Positions 60,090 through 64,000 of a stretch of 64,000 nucleotides of DNA are shown piece after piece; position 1 is the stretch's first letter; every line of letters starts with the position of its first letter. The position numbers were made by a program, and so were the translations under genes. The notes beneath the pieces were generated by a model, which did not search any database, had not been told where the DNA came from, and saw nothing but the letters and a program-made list of their open reading frames with translations. This DNA comes from Paenibacillus sp. FSL R5-0912. GTDB lineage: Bacteria > Bacillota > Bacilli > Paenibacillales > Paenibacillaceae. The stretch is taken from contig NZ_CP009282.1 of assembly GCF_000758605.1 (NCBI RefSeq), forward strand, positions 5,022,001-5,086,000. Reading direction: 5' to 3'.

Positions 60090-61007
60090 CTAGTTGTATT
60101 TAATCCGCGGATCGAGCAGACGGTAGGCTACATCGGTCAGAATATTCGTAACTACCACAATAAAAGCAATCACAAAAACAGCTGCCTGTACTATCGCCAT
60201 ATCATGCGTATTCACTGCAACGACCAGCAGCTGTCCAAGGCCCGGCCAGGCGAATACCGTCTCTGTAATCAAGGTTCCGCCGATCAGGCTGGTGAACTGC
60301 AGGCTCATAATCGTCACCACAGGAATCATTCCATTGCGAAAAGCATGCTTGCCTACAACCAGCAGCTCCTGTATACCCTTGCTGCGCGCGGTGCGGATGT
60401 AGTCCTGGTTCAGAATGTCCAGCATGCTCGAACGGATCAGCCGGGTCATCTGTGCCGCGAGCCCCACGCCCAGTGTGAACGCAGGCAGCACCAGATGGGT
60501 AAATCCTCCCCGCCCGGATACCGGCAGTACCCCGAGAATAACCGAGAACAGCAGAATCAGCATGATGCCCATCCAGAAGTTCGGCATCGCCTTGCCAATA
60601 ACCGAGACCCCGGAAATCATCAGATCGGTGAACGTATTGCGCTTCACCGCAGAAGCTATACCGAGCGGGATCGCCATCAGAACAGCGAACAGCATCGCAG
60701 CGGCAGCCAGCTCGAAGCTGGCCGGCAGCCGCTCAAGGACAAGCGGCAGCGCGGATTCCCCATAGCGGAACGAATTGCCGAAATCCCCTTGCAGTGCACT
60801 GCCCAGGAATTTGATGTATTGGGCCGCGAGCGGCTGATCCAGCCCGAGCGCCTGGGTCAATGCCGCCCGGTCCGCGGCAGTTGCCGTCTCCGGCAGCATC
60901 AGCGCTACGGGATCACCTGTAACCCGGACCAGCACGAACACGATCAGAGAGACTATCAGTAAGGTCGGGATGACCTGCAGCAGAGATTTGACGATATATT
61001 TTAGCAA
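60090..61007 (-). CDS. oppB: Oligopeptide ABC transporter permease OppB-like
   Basis: A 305-residue permease with six helices (LLQVIPTLLIVSLIVFVLVRVTGDP at the start) and the EAA loop IRTARSKGIQELLVVGKHAFRN. TTG start with GGAGGTGA upstream. 91 nt after oppA. Confidence 0.94.
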   Translation of the reverse strand: MLKYIVKSLLQVIPTLLIVSLIVFVLVRVTGDPVALMLPETATAADRAALTQALGLDQPLAAQYIKFLGSALQGDFGNSFRYGESALPLVLERLPASFELAAAAMLFAVLMAIPLGIASAVKRNTFTDLMISGVSVIGKAMPNFWMGIMLILLFSVILGVLPVSGRGGFTHLVLPAFTLGVGLAAQMTRLIRSSMLDILNQDYIRTARSKGIQELLVVGKHAFRNGMIPVVTIMSLQFTSLIGGTLITETVFAWPGLGQLLVVAVNTHDMAIVQAAVFVIAFIVVVTNILTDVAYRLLDPRIKYN

Positions 61008-61098
61008 GTTGATTCACCTCCAGCCTCAGCCAAGCTTGACTTCTTCATGAAAGAACTGCAGGAACCTGAAGTCCAGGTTCCCGCCGCTCTTATCGCAT

Positions 61099-62679
61099 CT
61101 ATTCATTAGCAGGCGTGATTTCCTCTGCGAAGAACATTTCGTCGCTTCTCGGTGTGAAGGTCACACGGTCATTAGTCCCGTAGATTCCTTCCATCTGGAA
61201 CAAATATACAGCTGGGCGGTCATCCGCCAGAATCTGCTGCACCTGCTTGTATTCTTCTTCACGCGAGGCGGGGTCCATGTTCACCAGTGCTTGCTGCAGG
61301 AGCTTCTCGACTTCCGGATTATTGTAATCCGTCTCACCCTTCGCCTCTTCCGCCAGGAAACGGTTGTAGTTGTTGGAGGCATCGAACAGGGAGTTGCCGA
61401 TCCCGATCATGAAGATTTCTTTAAAGGACTTCGAGCTGTAACGCTCGCTGAATGCACTCGGCTCCAGCACATCCAGATTGACCTTGAATCCTGTCTGCTC
61501 CAGCATGGCGGCCACGACTTCGGAGTACTCTTTGTACTGCGAGGATACGGAGATCGTCAGCTCCGGACTGCCCTCAGCATAACCGGCTTCCTTCAACAAT
61601 TCCTTGGCTTTGGCCTGATCATACAAACTTTGCTTGTAGAGAGAGGCATCCGCTCCGAAGTTACCTGGAGTTACAGAGGTACGGGTGACAATACCGGCTC
61701 CGCCGGCAATACTGTCTACAATCCCTTGCTTGTCAATCGACAGATCAATTGCTTCTCTAACTTTCGGATCGGCGGTTGGGCTGCCTTCAGTCTGACGAAG
61801 GATCAACTGCAGTACCCGCTGGATAGGCGCTTTAACAATTTGTTTACGATCAGCATCTTCCACACGGGCTACATCGGTAGATGGAATTCCGGCAGCAATG
61901 TCGATTCCTCCGGCGAGCAGTTCAGAGACACGGGTAGAAGCTTCCGGAATGGAACGGAACACAACTTCATCCCATTTTGGCGCCCCATCGAAATAATTAT
62001 CGTTCTTCACCAGCTCTACACGATCATCCTTTGTCCATTTGCTGAACTTGTAAGGACCTGTACCTACCGGCTGTTTCAGAAAGGCATCAATGCCGTTCTC
62101 TTCAATATACTTGGAAGGCAGAATGCCTGCGCCCATCTTCGAGAGACGGTTCAGGAGCAGCGGGTCCGGCCCGGTAGTAATAATGTCGACGGTCAGATCA
62201 TCAACTGCCTTTACTTCAACAATGTTTTTAAAATATGAGTTCTGCTTGAGCGCACTGTCCTTGGCTACACGTTCAATCGTATATTTCACGTCTGCGGCCG
62301 TAAACGGATCTCCGTTATGAAAGGTCACGCCTTCACGCAAGTGGAAACGCCAGGTGGTATCATCCACCTGCTCCCAGGAGGTGGCCAGTCCAGGCACCTT
62401 CTTCTGTTCGCTGTCATTCTTGAGCAGGTAGTCGAACACATTGACCAGCACCGATTCACTGACCGTATTGTTGTTGTTGTGCGGATCAAAGCTCTCAATA
62501 TCGGTGATATTAGCAATCGTCAGCACTTTACTGCCCTGTTCTGCAGTATTGCTGCCTGCTGCAGGTGCCGCGCTCTGTGCCGTATTCCCGCCAGTCGCAT
62601 TGTTACCTCCGCAGCCGGATAACACCACTGCCGCTACCAGAAACGTTAACAAGCCTGAAGTCCATTTACGCTTTGTCAT
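61099..62679 (-). CDS. oppA: Oligopeptide-type ABC transporter substrate-binding lipoprotein
   Basis: A 526-residue family-5 extracellular binding protein. The lipoprotein signal ends in VLSGC; TWRFHLREGVTFHNGDPFTAADVKYTIE is the family hallmark. It captures the substrate outside the membrane for OppBCDF. The ATG at 62679 follows GAGGAG. Located between the amidohydrolase and oppB; substrate is not told by sequence, but neighbours point to peptide or acyl-amino-acid compounds. Confidence 0.92.
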   Translation of the reverse strand: MTKRKWTSGLLTFLVAAVVLSGCGGNNATGGNTAQSAAPAAGSNTAEQGSKVLTIANITDIESFDPHNNNNTVSESVLVNVFDYLLKNDSEQKKVPGLATSWEQVDDTTWRFHLREGVTFHNGDPFTAADVKYTIERVAKDSALKQNSYFKNIVEVKAVDDLTVDIITTGPDPLLLNRLSKMGAGILPSKYIEENGIDAFLKQPVGTGPYKFSKWTKDDRVELVKNDNYFDGAPKWDEVVFRSIPEASTRVSELLAGGIDIAAGIPSTDVARVEDADRKQIVKAPIQRVLQLILRQTEGSPTADPKVREAIDLSIDKQGIVDSIAGGAGIVTRTSVTPGNFGADASLYKQSLYDQAKAKELLKEAGYAEGSPELTISVSSQYKEYSEVVAAMLEQTGFKVNLDVLEPSAFSERYSSKSFKEIFMIGIGNSLFDASNNYNRFLAEEAKGETDYNNPEVEKLLQQALVNMDPASREEEYKQVQQILADDRPAVYLFQMEGIYGTNDRVTFTPRSDEMFFAEEITPANE

Positions 62680-62702
62680 CTCTTCCACTCCTCGTATCTG
62701 TT

Positions 62703-63887
62703 CTAGGTTCGGTTCACAAAATTCAAGGCGATCGCCGACAACATCGCAACCCCGTCCGGAAGGGCCGTTTCATCAAGGTCAAACTTCGGATGGTGCAGCG
62801 GGTAACGTGTGCTCTCGTCAGCATTCCCGGACCCCAGTCGGAAGAATACTCCAGGAACCTGTTCGCAATAAAAGGCAAAATCTTCGCCGCCTGTGGATGG
62901 CTTAATGTAATTCCATACCTTTCTGCCCAGCAGCTGCTCACTGGTCTCTGTCATCAGATCTACCATATCCTCATCGTTCAGCACGATCGGATAGCCTTCG
63001 CCATAGCTCAGCTCGTAGCCCGCTCCAAAGGAGCTGCACACTCCGGAAACCACTTGCTCAATAAGGCTCGGCAATTGCGAACGAACGCCTGCGGACAACG
63101 TACGCACCGTCCCTACCATCTCGACTTCCGGGGCCAGAGCTGCCCCCATGTAGCCGCCGCTGATTGTGCCGATGGTAATTACGACCGGTTCCAGCGGATC
63201 CACCATCCGGCTCGGAATGTTTTGGAGCGCCGAGATTACTTGGGCGGATACAGCTATTGCATCTATCCCTTCTTGCGGACGGGCGGCATGTCCTCCCTTG
63301 CCGATGATCTTGAGCTTAAGACTGTCCGTCGAAGCAAAGGCTACCCCCTTGGAAACGCCTAAGGTGCCTGTGTCCAGACCCGGGAACATGTGAATGCCGG
63401 CAATGGCATCGACCTTGGGGTTCTCAAGCACCCCGTCGTCAATCATCGCTTTGGCACCCGCCAGTCCTTCTTCCGCCGGCTGAAAGATAAATTTAATATT
63501 CCCATGCTGCGGCTTCCCCAGACCGGTAAGCAGCTCTGCAGCGCCCATCAGCATGCTGGTATGCGCATCGTGTCCGCATAAGTGGGCCACACCCGCATTT
63601 TGTGAGCGGTATTCGGTTTCCTTGAGGTCTTGAATCGGCAGAGCATCCATATCTGCCCGAAGGGCAATGGTCGGCCCATCCTGTTCTCCCCGCAGCAGTC
63701 CGACAACACCTGTACCGCCAACCTGTGTGGTGATTTCAAGCCCAAGATTCCTCAAATGCTCTGTTACTATTGCTGCTGTCCGCGTTTCCTGGTACCCCAG
63801 TTCGGGATGCCGGTGTAAATCGCGCCGCCAGCCGGTAAGCCGGCTGCCCAGCTCTTGTGCCAGGCTCAGAATATGATCCATGGACAT
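62703..63887 (-). CDS. M20-family amidohydrolase (N-acyl-amino-acid hydrolase)
   Basis: A 394-residue M20D-type metalloenzyme. Metal ligands: HLCGHDAHTSMLMG, EEGLAGAKAM, GIHMFPG and the C-terminal STGGEDFAFYCEQVPG. This class removes acyl groups from N-acyl amino acids or opens hippurate/IAA-type amides. It is 23 nt before oppA and probably processes the imported compound. GAGGGGG lies 11 nt before the ATG. Confidence 0.9.
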   Translation of the reverse strand: MSMDHILSLAQELGSRLTGWRRDLHRHPELGYQETRTAAIVTEHLRNLGLEITTQVGGTGVVGLLRGEQDGPTIALRADMDALPIQDLKETEYRSQNAGVAHLCGHDAHTSMLMGAAELLTGLGKPQHGNIKFIFQPAEEGLAGAKAMIDDGVLENPKVDAIAGIHMFPGLDTGTLGVSKGVAFASTDSLKLKIIGKGGHAARPQEGIDAIAVSAQVISALQNIPSRMVDPLEPVVITIGTISGGYMGAALAPEVEMVGTVRTLSAGVRSQLPSLIEQVVSGVCSSFGAGYELSYGEGYPIVLNDEDMVDLMTETSEQLLGRKVWNYIKPSTGGEDFAFYCEQVPGVFFRLGSGNADESTRYPLHHPKFDLDETALPDGVAMLSAIALNFVNRT

Positions 63888-63895
63888 TGCTCGCG

Positions 63896-64000
63896 CTACC
63901 CCCTCTCTCCTCCGTCAAAAACCCTTGTATAAATAGCTTCCGCCGATTTGGCAATGTGCTGACGCATAATTTCTTTGGACAGCCCGGCATCCCTGGCCTG
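63896..64000 (-). CDS. C-terminal end of an unidentified gene (cut by window edge)
   Basis: The last 34 codons of a minus-strand gene, ending GLSKEIMRQHIAKSAEAIY then TRVFDGGERG and a TAG. It ends 9 nt before the amidohydrolase start, so it belongs to the same operon. Too little remains to name it. Confidence 0.55.
   Translation of the reverse strand, partial: QARDAGLSKEIMRQHIAKSAEAIYTRVFDGGERG

Overview
The window looks like a Paenibacillus-type, spore-forming Firmicute. It carries an almost complete Bacillus-like core of sporulation, germination and riboflavin genes, AGGAGG ribosome-binding sites, many GTG/TTG starts, moderate GC content, Asp-rich SLH and LPXTG surface proteins, and short palindromic intergenic repeats. 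This assignment is inferred from gene content and style; no 16S or marker comparison was possible.

Layout. (1) 1-21 kb: a conserved block in nearly the same order as B. subtilis, mostly on the minus strand: spmA, dacB, ytfJ (gerW-like), a DUF2953 gene, scpB-scpA, ribH-ribBA-ribE-ribD behind an FMN riboswitch, mscL, then (after a large LPQTG adhesin and a ywaF-like gene) ppiB, lysA, and spoVAA-spoVAB-spoVAF. SpoVAF has an unusual acidic N-terminal extension of about 450 residues. (2) 21.3-49 kb: a mixed block. It holds an EamA-family transporter behind a second FMN riboswitch, a membrane-anchored phosphate-binding-like protein, a carboxylesterase, ytvI, a GNAT remnant, a 2Fe-2S ferredoxin, a gerA-gerC-gerB germination operon with a sigma-G-like promoter, a ferredoxin-NADP reductase, two Fur-controlled FecCD permeases, oleate hydratase with a TetR regulator, an aldo/keto reductase, a phosphoesterase, a solo TnpB element, an ECF sigma-DUF1835 fusion, an SLH-YDG surface protein, an intact IS3 element and kptA. 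(3) 49.4-52.4 kb: dacF-spoIIAA-spoIIAB-sigF. In B. subtilis this operon lies directly before spoVAA; here about 28 kb separates them, and that block is bracketed by two copies of a 65-bp repeat. (4) 52.6-64 kb: one long minus-strand operon: an M20 amidohydrolase, oppA-B-C-D-F, a creatininase-family amidase, methionine gamma-lyase and an S9 peptidase. It looks like a pathway for importing and breaking down acylated or peptide-bound sulfur amino acids.

How parts work together. The sporulation genes cover forespore sigma factor control (SpoIIAA/AB/SigF), cortex maturation (DacB, DacF, SpmA), dipicolinate movement and germination (SpoVA proteins, GerA/B/C, GerW-like). The rib operon and the EamA transporter form one FMN-controlled regulon. 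Two genes (ECF-DUF1835 and S9 peptidase) are in-frame fusions that still carry a strong Shine-Dalgarno and ATG at the domain joint. The IS3 copy sits exactly in the loop of a transcription terminator.
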